NCBI GenBank assembly: GCA_039621445.1
Contig: CP154955.1
Span: forward strand, 6,618,010 to 6,682,009
Length of the DNA: 64,000 bases
From: Euglena gracilis
Lineage: Eukaryota; Euglenida; Euglenophyceae; Euglenales
Direction of reading: 5' to 3'
This document shows positions 23,370 to 37,300 of this stretch, piece after piece (within the stretch, counting starts at the first letter, position 1; every line of letters begins with the position of its first letter). The position numbers and the translations under genes were made by a program. The notes under the pieces were generated by a model. The model had not been told where the DNA came from and searched no databases. It worked only from the letters and a program-made list of their open reading frames with translations.

Positions 23370-24420
23370 GAGCGACTGGAGTTTCCGAATCACCTCCATT
23401 TGACCCCCAACTCCCCACCAGGTCTGAGTTATTCGCCCGCGAAGGGGTCCAAACTGCCCCTGCCCCTTCCGACTCTGCCATTTCGCCGGGGTCCAAAAAC
23501 CTGTCAAAAAATGGATTTTTCGAAAATATATCGAGAACGCGTCCATTATCTCCGGAAGTGTCTCATTTTGAGGAAATTTACCCCTGGAGGCCCTCTATTG
23601 CCCCCCGTTCGCCGTTTTGGCCGCCGACACGCCTGGCCCGTGTTCTGGCGCGCTTTTCGACCCAAAACGACCATTTTGGGCCATTTTTTTGTTCAAAAAA
23701 TCAATTTTCCCAAAATATCTCGAGAATGAAGCAAAATCAAAGAAAATGTCTGCAGAGCAAAAATGAAGCCGTTGGAATGCCCTATCCAACCATGGTTTAC
23801 TTTTCCCCCAACTCTTCGTGCAGCCCGAGTTACGGCCGTTTTTCGGCCAATTCTGGCCCATTTCAGGGGCCATTTTGGGCCGTTTTTGGGGGTCAAAAAA
23901 AATCGATGTTTCCAAAATATCTCAGAAATAAAGCAGAATCAAAAGAAATGTCCGGAGACCTAAATCGAAGCCCTTGGAACTGACGGTATTTTTATTTCCC
24001 CATAACTCCCCGCCAAGCCCAAAATATGGCCGCTTTACGGCCCAAAACAGCGCGGCAGGCTTCTGACTTGGCCGTTTTCAGCCATGTGTTGGTCAAAAAA
24101 ATGAATTTTCCTAAAAAATTTTAAAAGGTGGGGAATCAGAGGAAATGTCCGGAGACCTAAATTGAAGCCCTTGAAATGTTCTATCTAAGGATTATTTGAT
24201 TTCCCCGCATCTCCCCGCCCCGCCCGAGTTACGGCCATTTTTCGGCCAATTTCGGCCATTTTGCACTGTTTTGGCTTGATGTGACTTTGCCTGTTTTTAA
24301 CCAGTTTTTTTGGCAAAAAAGTCGAAAAAAACCAAAAACGAATTTTGCCCAAAACGATCGATGTTTTTTGGCCTCCCAGACCCGGTAAAAACGGGTTTTC
24401 GGCCGAAAATGAGTGTTTTT
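23370..24420. repeat. Diverged ~200-base tandem repeat, right-arm copy
   Basis: Mirror of 12360-13420 with the same landmarks in reverse order, in the corresponding intron of the truncated gene copy. Confidence 0.65.
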
Positions 24421-25470
24421 CGCCTCATGCATTACGGCCGCTGGGCTGCCGAGCCGCTGGGCTGGGCCGGGCTGGGCCGTGCCGGGCTTTTTTTTTTTGG
24501 GCTGCTTGGCCGCTGGCCGTGCCGGGCCGCCGGCCGGGGCGGGCCGGGTGAGGCTGCAGTATGGCACCATCACACATAAGAGCTCAGCACAAAACCTGGT
24601 TTTAGCCAAACATGGACTAACTGCAGTCCACCCCCCCCCGGGGGGGCGGTACTGCGAACCCTTAAGCAGAAGTCTGCTGGCAATGCTTCAGGTTTCTTGC
24701 GGAACAAGTCTTGGCACCCGTTGCTTAATATTGTTTTTTGAACACAGTTTAAATTTCTTGAATTTTCTTAAGGGGTTAAGAATGCTTATTATGATATGTC
24801 TAAGTTTTTTTTGAAATCTATCATAGCACATTTTAGATGACTTCTTGTTATGTCGTGTGGTATGGTGTGGTGTGTTGCGGTGGTCTGTCATGTTGCTGTG
24901 TTTCGTTTCAAATTTTTCAAAAGCTTAAATACTCATTGCTTCTCTTTACATGTGAGATGATGAGAAAAACTGTTTCAAGCAACAGAAATAGCCACTCCAG
25001 GTGAAAGAACTTCAAAAAATTAAGCATCATTTTTGTATTCAAATGACACCGATATTCACCGTCCTGCCCACCAGGGGCCAAGACAGTCAACGTCTCCAAG
25101 AAGCGGCCGGCAGAATGGCAGTACTCTGGGTGATGGACCGCTTCCTTCCCTCTGGCACCCACACCGGGACCGCAACCCCCAGTACCCGGTCCCCGCCATT
25201 GTGGGGAGCCCTGACCACTGCCTGCACCCACACCATACACCATGCTTCCTGACCTTTGCAAACGGAGGCGGAACCGACTCCCTGGCTCCGACGCTGCAGA
25301 AGTCTTTTTTATTATTATTATTGTCAGACATGGGAAATTGTCAAGGGTGCTTGTTACTGTTTTATTGTTCAACCTGTTGATATCGAAATTATCCGGATCC
25401 CCAGCCCTTTCCAATCAAGCCCTCTCCAATCTGTCAGGCAAAACTCCTTGGGGATATGGTATAGTTGGAT

Positions 25471-25891
25471 CAGGCTATTGCTTAGGTTCGCAGTACCGGG
25501 GGGGGGGGGCTGGATTGCAGCTAGTCCAAATTTGGCCAGTGGAAATTCTGGTGGACCCCCCTGTAGTCCGCTGGCTAGCTTGTGGAAAATTTTCAGTGAC
25601 CGACATGAAGTGCCGATATTTTTTTGGACCCCCAAAACTTCCCCAAAATGCCCATTTTCGGCCATTTTTGAGATGTTTGCCCATTTTGGGCCATTTTTGG
25701 GGGGAACAAAATCAGCCCAAAAACCCATTAAAACCTCATTTCCACCTGGGCACGCAGCGCCGGAGGAAACTTTTTTCCCAGTCGGGGGGGACTCCCAAAC
25801 CCTCCCCCTGGGGGGTATAACCTGTCCATTTTCCATCCCCTGGCAAATAGCTTGCCAGTGGACCCGCCGAGGGTCCTTAAGCAATAGCCTG
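25471..25891. mobile_element. hAT-like miniature element, right-arm copy of 10887-11310
   Basis: This mirror copy has ends CAGGCTATTGCTTAGGTTCG and GGGTCCTTAAGCAATAGCCTG. It lies upstream of the right-arm TRAP-alpha start. Confidence 0.7.
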
Positions 25892-25989
25892 AGTTGGACA
25901 GATGCATATTTTTATATGCATCTGTACCACAGGCGTATATATACACTAACATACTGCATACAAGTGAATACTGGGTATGTAAACTAGGT

Positions 25990-26090
25990 ATATTATGTCA
26001 TTATTGTTGTTGTTGTTGTTGTTGGTATCGTTGTTGCTGCTGCTGCTGCTGCTGCTATTGTTATTGTTATGATAATGATGATATTTTTAC
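25990..26090. repeat. Compound GTT/GCT trinucleotide repeat upstream of TRAP-alpha
   Basis: Mirror of 10690-10785. It is the only landmark seen in the ~1.1 kb upstream of the right-arm TRAP-alpha start other than the miniature transposon. Confidence 0.9.
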
Positions 26091-26215
26091 AGCTAGATAT
26101 TTTCATTCCGGGGTGGGGTGTAGGGTCGGGGGCGAGGGAGTGAAAGGGAGGGACAGAATGCGCCACATGCCTTCTGTGCTCTCAGGTCACCCAGAGGCCC
26201 CCAACTGTCCGTCAA

Positions 26216-29200
26216 ATGGCCCGCTGGCTGTGTCTGTTCCTCGTCGCTCTGCTGCTGCTGAACCTCTTGGTCCCTGTGCGGGCGGAGGACGAGGACGAGG
26301 ACGACGACCTGGAGGTCGACGTGGAGCCCGCGCGGGACTACGGCCAGCCAGGAGACGGTCCCCGATGGGCCGCGGCGGTTCGGATCCCAATCGTTGCCCC
26401 TGAGGGTGGTGTGGCGGTACCCCGCCCCCCCCTATTTGTCGTGGCTTTTTCTGCTGCAACAATTCTTTCGATAAAGAATTGTTGGATATTTTTTCTGATA
26501 TTTTTTTGAAACCGAAGTTTTTGAAGCTTTTCCCGGTTCCTGCCCTCTGGTCCTGGCAACAGCCCGGGCTGGGGGGGGGAATCAACTCCAACAGCCCAGG
26601 GGCCAACAAGTCGAGGGGGGGGACTGAGGAGAATGGGCAAAGAGTCTGCATTATGGTTTCCAAATCCATTCCAAACTGTGTGGGGGACGATGTGCTCTTG
26701 CATAAAGAACTGGCAAACTTCTTTTCTTCTGCTCGTCTGAAAGTTTTTCTATCAATTCCATGCCAGACATGCATCCCAAAGAATAAAATACTTAAGATTT
26801 GCTCTGGTACCTAACAGAAGTCTCCCCGGGGCTTTGGCAAACGTGCACAGCGGCAAGCCCATGGCTTTATTTTTGTTTTTTTTTTTCACTGCAGATGGCA
26901 TATTTAGCGCCATCCGGGGGAAGCGGTCAGTGGGTATTTACTCCTCGTCGGCAGCGGGGGACCGCGGCCTGGCAACAAGTCAGGGGTGACGCGGAGCCCG
27001 AGGCCCAGCTCCCCACAGAGGGCATCTCGGGCATCACCATCCTACCGGAGTACACCACCCATGCCTAAGTGGAGACCCCCCCAACTGATTTTCAGCAAAA
27101 ATCCAAAAGGTTGATCACCCAGATTTGGGAATTGCAAATGCCCCTAAAATGGTGTTTTTTTTTGAAAACTTTTTCAAGTGATGATCCTCTCCAATAACAA
27201 TTTATGGTTTTTTTGTTTTTATTCTGTGCATTGTCTTGAACCCTGCTTTTGGGTCTATTTTCATTTTGGGACCCTTCCACAAAAATGTTTTTTTTTCATC
27301 CGGAGTTTTCAGCAAAAAATAATAGGCCCACCAAATTTGACCCCATTTCGATTTGCAACAAAAAAGAAGATCCGGGCGTGTTGTTTGGGGGGGGGATTGT
27401 GGCGATTTGAGTCATGCACATGCATTTCTGTGATTTTCCCAAAATCTCTCCAGCGGATCCTGAAGCGCACTGCAGAAGGGTGCGCTTCAGGATCACAGCT
27501 CTGTTGCCTGTTTCCCCCGATCAACTCCCCAGAAGGCGGGCCTTGTTGTTTGGCGTCTCGGCAGCCCCCACTGTCCCGGGCCAAGGCATGCCCCTGACTC
27601 CCATTTCCCTGCTGGGGTGCAGGTGGATGCCCTGATCGGGTTCTCCAATTTCGTCGAGGGACGGGGCCCAGTTAATTTTACTTTTGATTTTATTTATTTA
27701 TTTAATTCAATTTATTTATTTGTTTTGCTTATTTTTTATTTTTAAAAGTGACATTTTTTTTACAAAAAGAAATTGAGCGGTTCTTGTTTGCAACATTCCG
27801 CTGACAGCTTCGCGTCCCAAATCACATTGCCGCAGCCTTTCGCCCGTCAAGTGAAACCCCCGCCCCGCCGCCCCCCCCCCGACGCGTCGTTGCTCCCGCC
27901 CCTCCTCCCCAACGAGCAGCCGTTCCACGTGGACTACATCCGGGGCATGGTGAAGGCGCTCGCCCCGCCGTTCCCCTTCATCCAGAACTTCTCCGGGGCG
28001 CTCTACAATACCACTGCCCGGAGCCGGGGCGAACGGAAAGTCGGGACGGCCAATCCTCCGGGGGTGAGATTCGATGGGAATCAGGTTTCAATTTTTTAGT
28101 CTTGGACCCCGGGGGGGGGGGGAGGGGGGAGGGTGGGTGGGATTGCGTTTTTTTTTGTGATTGTGTTAGGACGGGAGGGTCGGCACCAGCCCACCCACCC
28201 AAGCAGGGGGGGGGGACTTAGGGGCAGCCTATTCTTAAGGGTTCGCAGTGCCCCCCAGGGGAGGCGGGGGGGCTGGATTGCAGCTAGTTCAAATCTGGCT
28301 AGTGGAAAGGGGGTCTGCCAGCAGGGCCAGCTAAAAAATTTTCCCGTGACCGGCGCAAAGCACCGAAAAGTTTTTAGACCCCCCAAAATGTCCAAAAATG
28401 CCCATTTCCGGCCATTTTTGTGGTTTTTTTTGGAACAAAATCAGCTTAAATAAATGCATTGAAAGCCTCATCTCAGCACGCAGCGCCAAAGGAAATTTTT
28501 GCGAGCTGGAGCCCGGGGGGTCTAGCTGATCCATTTTTTCCGATGTCCAGCAAAATGGCTAGCCAGTGGATCACGCCCAGGCTTTTTAAGTCACCTGACC
28601 CCCCTGGGGGGAGGGGGGGTGGGTGGGTCCGGGCCGGACCCCCCCCGCGCCGGAGGCGCTGGGTATACCTTTTCGGCGCGAAGCGCCGAAAATTTTTGAA
28701 AATTTCCTTTAACGGGCACGATTTTGGGGGGTCTCCGCCCCCCCCCCCCGGGGGGGGTCCCGCGCCACCCTGGGTGGGTGGGGGGACCCCCCCTCCCCCC
28801 CCGGGGTCTTAAAAAGAAGCATGATCCCGCCCCCGGGCTCCTTACGGAACAGCCTGCCTGGGGGGACCCAGCTTGGGGTGTGGTCCATCTTGGGTTTCAA
28901 AACATTATTGGTGCTTCCCGTCGAAAAAAGGGAGCAAAACCCTCTCTGAGGGGGTCCAAACCCAGCCTGAACCCACACGCTCGCCTCTACCCGAGTCACC
29001 AGCCTTAAAAAATCCGTGGTTACAATTCATGAGGGGGAATGGCCTGTATTCACTTGGCTGGGACATTGTTGGCTTCCAGGGTGGATGTGAGTTAATGGAC
29101 CGAAGGTCCTGGTTGAACATGGAAAAATGAGGAAGGAGAAATCATCCTGGTAATCCCAAGAATGCTTGTCAAAAAATTGACTGGATGACGGAATTTTTCG

Positions 29201-32200
29201 TGCTCTTTTACACAGTGCAAAATTGAAGAGAAAATTGAGTTTAATTTGAAAATGCTTATTGTTGTCAAAGCCCTGAGCAAGAGTTCTGGAAAACCATGAC
29301 AGATTTCAGTGTACCACAAAGGATACAACCCCAGAAAACCTTTTTGCCATCATTTTCAGCTCAACTCATAATAACACCCAGTGCCTCGCGAGGATGGGTC
29401 AGACCTGGACCCACCCACCGACCCATCCATATACGTAACACTGGGTAAACCAACCATATCACTTTGCAAGTTTGCACCACGCTTGCTTCCCAGGAGGATG
29501 TGAAAATTTTCTCAGTCCTCTCCAACAGAAAATTGTACAGCCCGGGGAGCTCCTAAACGAATTTTTATGCAACTTGCACTTTCTGCATTTTTTTTTTTGC
29601 ATTTCGCTTATTTTGAGGGTCCCTGTTGCACATTTCCCCCTGTGCTAACATACACCTCTGATCATCACCCCCGGGATTATCGGGGATCGTTGGGGATCAG
29701 ACAGCAGCTTTCACGCTGTACCGGGTCGCGCAGAGGTGACCGCCCCCTCATCAGTGCCCCGGGTCTGTCGCCGTCCGTCCGGGGACCGAGTCATGCCTGC
29801 TGTACCGCTTCACAGCGGACCCCTCCATCTCCTCCCAGGTGCCCCCCGCTGCTCCCTCCAACCGCTGGCACTCCAATACCATGCCCCCCCCCCCCCTCGA
29901 GCGATTCCCATCCCCGGGACCCTTTACGGCCCAAAGGGAACAGTGCCAGGGGGGGGGGGGGGGTAGGGCCCTCCCCCCGAGCTATGCCAGTACCCAAAGC
30001 GCGGAAAGGCCAAACGGGGGCAGGTTTGGCAACTTTTTTTTTGGATGTTCCCCCCCAAAATGGTCAATTTTTGGCGCATTTGCCAGAAATTAATTTTTTG
30101 AAAACGTCCCAAAAAAACGTCGATTTTTGATCACTTTTTTTTGGGACGTTCTTCATAAAAAGTGCTCTGACAGTGAGCTATTCCCGTCCCCCCTATGGAA
30201 ATAGCTTGGGGGGCGGGGCACGGTTAATTGGCTGGTGGTGTTGCCAGCGGGCTGCTGTTTGCTGACGTCGGCATGTTTCTGGCACCCCTCAACCCCAGCG
30301 GCGTGTGCAACTGCCATGCCATGCTCCTCCCTCCTCCCCCGCACCGAACCATCAAACTGGCACCGATGAACCCCGAAACCCTGAGAGAATTTTAACTCAG
30401 AAGGCCCTCCGGGGGGGGGGGGAGTTGGGGGCCAGACTCTGGGGCCAGACCCCGGGAGGGTCTTAAAAAGAAGCCTGGTGGGCAATGGGCGGTGGGAAAC
30501 CCCACCCATCTGGGTGTGGGAGGGCCCTCACCTTTCCCATACTTTCAGAGACGTCATTTTGAAGCCAAATATTGCGGCGCCTTTGGAGCCGAGGATATTT
30601 TCCTTTCGAACCGCGATGGTTGGGGGGGGTCAATCCCCCCAACCTCTCGGTGGGGGCTCCAACCACCCCCTTGCCAGGCTTTCCTGTACAGCCCAGCCGC
30701 GGCTGTACCAGCAGGGGGGCAGCAGGTATCCACACACTTTCCCCTTCCCCCCCGCAATCTTTCTTATGCCATTCCAAATCCACATGCCCACCATGGCTGT
30801 CATCTGCAGGAGTACGAGCTGCTGATCGAGCTGTATTACACCAACGCGGACAACGAGACATACATGGCGGTCGTGCACAACGGGACCGTCTTCGTTGACG
30901 AGGCTCCAGCCATTCCGTTGCCGTGTTGCAATTTTCTCTGCGGGCCCGCTCCCAAGTAGCTTGGGCTGAAAAGTAATTCCGGAAAGCCTATCTCCCATTG
31001 GCGCCCCGCACACTTTTTCCCATTCTCCCACGGGCATTACCTCTTTGAGGTTTATATTTCTTTCAGAACCTGGGTTTTCTTGCCCCCCCCCCCCCCGGGA
31101 TGGATATTGATATTGGGTTTGGGGGGGTCCATAAAACCCGATATATTGACCCCCCCCCTGATATCCTCGATAAATCCAATAAATTCAATATGGAGACAAA
31201 AAAATACCCCAGTGCACACAATTTTGCCAATTTTTTTCCTAATTCTGACCTTTTTGGCCTATTTTTGGGTCCTTCTATGGTCATCGTGAAGGATTTTCAT
31301 GTGAAAAATTTTCAAATGACCAAAAACTGCACAATTGGTGTCCCATTTCCAGCAAACTGGCAAAATTTACCTTAGAAATGGATAATAATGGACAAAAAAA
31401 CGCTCAAATTTTGTGTGAAATGGTATCAAGTGACCAGAATTGCCCAAAGCATCCCCTATTGCAGAATTTGAAAGATAATTTAAAGTGAACGTTAAATTTT
31501 GGTGCCCAATACAAAGCATTTGCACACCAAACTAGGCCTTAGCTGCTGAAATCGAGCAATTTTCACCCCGAAATATGCATTTGTCACTCATGCCACCCAA
31601 AATTGGACATTTTCCACCCGAAAATGGGAGTCTACACTCAAAATTAGGTATTGCCAACCCAAATTTGGCCATTGCCCCCCAAATTTGGCATTTGCCCCTC
31701 AAAATTAGGAACCATTTCATTAATTAGGAATTTGCACCAATTAGGGTTGCCACTCAAATTTTGGTATTTTATACCCAAAATTAGCCATTTACAACTCAAA
31801 ATTAGGCATGGAATTAGGATTTTGATTCTCAAAATTAAGAATAGACACATTAAAATTTGGAATTTGCCTCTCAAAAACGTCCGCTGACAAGGTAAAAAAC
31901 AGTGTTTTTTTTGCTCCCCCCCCCCCGATAAAGCCGATATTTTACCATATTTTTCGGGGACCCGATAAATTCGAGATTTTCGATAAACCCGAAATGGGCC
32001 AATAACCAATATCCATCCTTGCCCCCCCCCCACCTCCCAGATGTGGATTATACATACTGCCTGGGACCCCTTGAGTCCTGGGAGATGATTGGCTTGTCTG
32101 TGTATTCAGGATTCCACATATCTCCGGGGGGAGGGGGTCGGAATGACTTGACTTATTAGAGCTACCCATCCCGCACCGAAGGAAATACTTGGGAGGATAT

Positions 32201-34330
32201 CACACAAATGCCCCCCAACACACCAAAATCAGACATGGTGATAGGATCATGTCTTGTGGTTGCACTGGAGATCTCGGAGGGGTCCCACTATTTTAAGGCT
32301 GCATTTTAATGAAACAACCCCAAACAACCCTCAAATAAAATAAGTCAAATTCCCAATACAGTGCGGCTAAAAATTACAGAAGACAGAAATTTTGGCAAAA
32401 TACCCAAATTTTGCCATAATTTTTTTTTCTCGTAATTTTCTTACTCCGTCGGTTTCCGACGCCCTCTTGGGAAGCCGCAAGCACAATGCTGGGACGGCCA
32501 TGCTTTGACTGCTCAGAGTCAATGAGGACACACTGTGTCTTCGTGGTCAGCAAAACAACCGTCACACACAAACTCGTCACAGCGAACGCATTTACAGGCT
32601 GTTTTGTGTGCTGCATTCACAAGGATGTGTGGGCTCAGCACGAAGGGATGTTTTGAGACAGGGCAGTTCTTAAGCAAATAAAAAAAAACCTCTGCTGTCA
32701 CAGTACTTTCAATGAAAAATCCATAGAGAAAAATGACCTCCTTCATCGCCCATCCACCCAAAAGGGCAAAACATGCATGGTACGGCATGTGAATTCATGG
32801 CTAAAGAGAAGAAAACGGAAAACTAAAAATTTTTTCTTTTAATAAGCAGAGGAAATAATTGGAAGAAACCAGACTTTGCCAAAATTAATTTTTCCAAAAT
32901 AAAAATTTTGCCAAACTTTTTTTTCTCGTAATGTTTTTTGCCTGAATTTTTGTCTTCCGTAAAATTGAGCCACACTGTAAGCTCCCCCCTCACACACCCT
33001 CCTCATAAATGCCCCCCATAAGTGGGAGATGGATTTTGGTTCACACAGTTTCCAGAGTTAAAGGGGGTATTGCTCTGGACCGGGGGGGGTGTGGTTTGTG
33101 TTGGTCGGACATAAGCTCCCACCTGGCTTTTTGTCAAACTCTGTGTGGGACACTGCCAGGGAGAAGTCTCACCCCCCCCTCCAAAGGACACCGTTTTTGA
33201 AGTTTGGCCAGTCATGTTTTTTGGACCGAATAAACTCCTTGTAAAACGCCACCCCCCCAGTCGCCAGTCGGAGGACATCTTCTTGGTCAGAACCCAGTGT
33301 CTAAGACCCCACCTGCGTTTCATTGGACATGGTTTCAGGCTGCCTAACAGCACTCAGGGTCTGAGGCAATGGCATCGCCTCCGACTTCCTTCGGCTTCCA
33401 GCTTCTCTTCGCCTACCTCACACTGATTGCACTGGCAGGGGCGGGTGGCTATGGCGTTTGGAGGTTTGTGAAGCGCAGTCAGGCAGTCATTCAGGTCTCC
33501 TTTTTCAGCTTGGTTTTCGAGTCTCTGGTGATTTTATTCTCTCAGCACCATGAGCAAGAAAAATTGCAGAAGACCAAAAAATATCTAAAACCTCTGTATC
33601 TGCCCAAAATATATGTTCCTTATATTTTTTGTGTTGTTTCTCAGCCAATCCGTTTCAGTAATGAGCAGCGAGCAAGTTACAAGAGAAGTTACAAGAGAAG
33701 AATGATACTGTGATACGCTTTTCATTGTCCCCCCACCCTATTATCATGCCAACTGGCAGTCTGGCCATCAAAGATCTTTGGGACATTTATGATTTGCGAT
33801 GCAACGTCATCCAAACCAGCAAAAGGAACAGCATGGTGTTCGTTCCCGTTCCTTCCGTGTAAAAGAAAAGGCTATACTTTGGAAATGTGTGAAATGTGCA
33901 AGTCTAAGGATCATATTTGGATGGGTCTAATAATCATATTCACTTGAAGCTTGTGGCATGGGACATTTTCACTCGTTTTTGTTTTCATTTCTCCTATTTG
34001 GAGTCAGTGAAGTGTAATAAACCCATTTTTTTGTTTTTCCTTGACAAAAAAAATGGAAAACAAAAGACCCGAGACAGATCTCTCTTGCCGCCATCCCTTG
34101 GATGCCAGCCAAGAAAGGATCACACACACAACACAAACACACGCGCACACAAACAACGCACAACACACACACATACACATACACATACATATACACAGGA
34201 CGCACAGGCACACAAGGCACACACATACACAATACAGAACACACACAATACAGAACGCACACAATACAGAACACAATACACAACATGCGCAATACACAAC
34301 ACACACGCACAATACACACACACACACGCG

Positions 34331-34361
<31 letters not shown>

Positions 34362-37300
34362 GCACGCTCACACGCATGCACGCACGCACACACACTGTGC
34401 AACGTCTGAGATGACTGCCTGCCGACAACACCCGCAAGTCTGTCCCCCGAGCCCACCGCAGTGAGAACCGAGAGAGTGCTGCAGCCGCAGCGGCAAAGGA
34501 CCCGGCAAAGAAGGGCGAGATCGATTGGGCTCAGGCCGCTGCATTCACAGACGTGGCTCATCCTCCTGCGTTCGCATCGATGTATGGGAGCTACCTGAGA
34601 GAGTAGAACCCAGCCGGGCTGCGATCCCCCGGGGTCTGCTGAAATCAAGTTGGCACACTGGGCCGAGCTGAAAATCTCAAAAAAGGTGGTCCAAAATGAT
34701 CCAAAATGTTTTTTTTTTGCGGGGGTTTCCCGGATTTTGGCTGAAAAAAATAACCCGTCTGATTGAATTTTTTTCAGGTAGGGTTCGGGAAGCAGTCCGG
34801 TCTGGCCCAACAGCCCACTAGCCCCCTCCGTCAGAGCCCCATTCCCCAGGGAGGGGCGGGTTCCAGCCAGCTGGGTTTTTTTTTCCAGTCAGCTTGGTTG
34901 ACCCTCCAGGGTTCTTGAGACATCCTCTATTGGGACCCCAACCCAATCCGACGCAGGAGGATGCATGGGAAGGTTTCTTCCCCTGTGGTACATTGGGGGT
35001 GTTCCAGACCTCCCAGATCCGACCCCCCCAAAAAATCCCCTGGAGCAAGGCACTCCAGCATCGGAAGCCCGCCATTATTTAGGCAAATTTCGGCCTATGA
35101 CCGGCAGGCACTGACTCACCCGGGAGGGGGGGGGGGCGGAGTGCCTTACTTCCAGGCACCCCACAGCTGGCTGAATTTCAAGGTGAGGCCGACCCAGGGG
35201 GGGGGGTGCCTACCTGGTCGGCACCCCAAAGCACCCTGATCCAACCCCCCAGCCAGGGGGGTGGGTCACATGACCAAAAGTCCCTGGGCACTTCCGGCAC
35301 CTTTGGCCCTTTTGGGCCCACGACCAGACAGACACCACCCTGGGGAGGGGGTAGTGCCCACCTGCCCAGGAACCACAGGGTACTCCGAGACCCCCCCCCG
35401 GTGGAAAATTTGGAAAAATCTGGAAATAAATTCCAAAAAGAAAACAGGAAAGTCAAGGAATATGCAAAAATGCGCATTCTGGCTGACGATTTTCCCAAAG
35501 TGGTGAGGGACTCCCCTGAGCTGAACACCCACCCCAATTGTCGATGGGGATCTGAAACAGGCTGAATTTGATGGTTCTGCGACTTTCCCTCAATCTTGCA
35601 TTTTCCTTGCTTTGATTCTTTTTAGGTGCATTACATTTTGTTTGAAAGGCGTAGAAAAGGGGCAGCTGTAACCCCCCCCCCCCAAATAACCTGGCGGGGC
35701 CTTTGCTCCTGGCAGTGGCCGAATAACTTGGCCGGGGGAGGGGCAAAAAAAAAGGTTCCAGTAACTTGGCACCCCCCTGCTTAGGCAAAATGCTTTTGCA
35801 ACGCTGAAAAAAAGAGCACAAATAACCTGGCAGGCGGGGGGGGGGGGCAGGCCAAAAGTTGGTTCCAATTACCCCGCCAGGTTATTTGGGGAAGGTTTAC
35901 AACCATGCATCTTCTTTAACTGCACAAACTGCTGATTTAAATGCCTCAAAATCAAGCAGTCAAAGTAATTTCTGTGGGGTGTCAGACCAGCGATCGTCAT
36001 ACCCATCCTGGACCAGAGAGTCCAGACTGACCCCCTAGAGGGCCACCAAAATTTCTCCCTGGAAGGTCATTGTCATATCATGTACCCAATTTTTTTTCAA
36101 AGTTGAAATTGCAGGCTTTCAACCTGTAGCAGGGGGGGGGGAAATGCGTTTCGCATTTTTTCGCATTTTTGCGCATTTTTTTGCGCATTTTCCGGATTTT
36201 TGGGAAAATGCACATTTTTGCGCATTTTTTTTCTCGCATTTTTTGCGCATTTTTTTCGTTTTTTTTTCTCTTTTTTTTTTTTGTTTTAAGTTTTTACTTT
36301 TTTTTTTTATATGTTGCAGTTTCATTTTGGTTTTTTTGATTTTGATTGTATATTATCAAATTGCTCCTTGACCAATGTTGCATTGACGCTGAGTTATGTT
36401 GTTTGATTTGTGCTCTATTCTGCCGCATTTTTTTGCGCTTTTTTCCCATTTCCCCACCTTTTTTTACACCTTTTTTTGGAGGGATTTTGTTCATATTCAA
36501 GAAAAAACCTTTGGGTGATGAGGTGTGGGTGCTCATCCAATGATGATGAGGACACTAGGGTTTTCAGAGACCCCGCATCGAATCCTTCTCCCCTGGTCAC
36601 AAGTATGGGGCACGAGGGCCAAAAATGACATTGTTGGTTATGGTGAACAGAGAGTGACGCCTTGCTCATGCATTTTTTTTTGACGAAAAATGCCTTCATT
36701 TCAGCTGTTTTTGGTGATTTTGGTTTAATTTGGGCTCATTGTTGGAAATTTTTCTAAGTCCTTTTTCCCTTAGGAATGTAAAAACTCAGCACATTTTTTG
36801 AGCATTTTTTGCGCATTTTTGCGCATTTTTTTCCGAGGGCCGCCCAGCACATTCCCCCCCCCCCTGCCTGTAGAAATGGAGAGGGGTTGCGGGGGCCTGG
36901 CGGGGACTACGTCAGCCCGGAGCACGCCAAGTTTCTGGACAAGGTCCGCCTCCGCTCCCCGGAGCGCGCCGCGGAGAAGAGCGCCCCGCCCGCCGCTGAG
37001 AAGCGCAAGACGTCCCCGAATCGGAAGGGCCGCTCGTCCCCGACTCGCAAGACCAGGGATAGCTGGCGGAAGCGGTAGGGGGCGGTCCCGGTCCCTGGAG
37101 GGTAAGGTGGTGGGGGGGGGTCCAGACCCCCCCCCCCGCTAGATGTTGGGAGGGGGGTGTCCGAACCCCCCCCAACCTCCCCCTCCTCGTCAGGTTCCAA
37201 AAATCGCTGAAATTTTCTTCCGGCGCTGCTCTCTGGAAAATCAACAACAAAACACCTTTTCCCCTCACTTTTAAGTATATTGCCCATTGTTTGATTTTCT

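Larger units (their letters stand above)
21454..25133 (+). pseudogene. Exons 2-4 of the mitochondrial-type gene without exon 1 (right arm)
   Basis: Exons 21454-21512, 21966-22116 and 25087-25133 are the plus-strand mirror of the last three exons of the gene at 16366-11648. One synonymous difference (AAG against AAA for a Lys in exon 2) was seen. The arm homology starts at about 21233, within the ancestral intron 1. I find no presequence-coding exon upstream on the plus strand between 19000 and 21450. The copy therefore looks like a 5'-truncated by-product of the duplication, unless it has gained a new first exon. Confidence 0.65.
21233..36773. repeat. Right arm of the inverted duplication
   Basis: This is the reverse-complement partner of 1-15537. 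It carries exons 2-4 of the small mitochondrial-type gene, its repeat-filled introns, and TRAP-alpha exons 1-8 in plus orientation. Homology begins near 21233, next to the short common sequence around AATG..ACC. The right limit is known only as the partner of window base 1. TRAP-alpha continues past it into sequence whose left partner is not visible. Confidence 0.95.

Noticed and set aside
1-36773. Simple fold-back sequencing artefact as explanation of the palindrome
   Set aside because: A 5.7 kb non-palindromic centre and many arm-specific differences argue against it; a haplotype mis-join remains possible.
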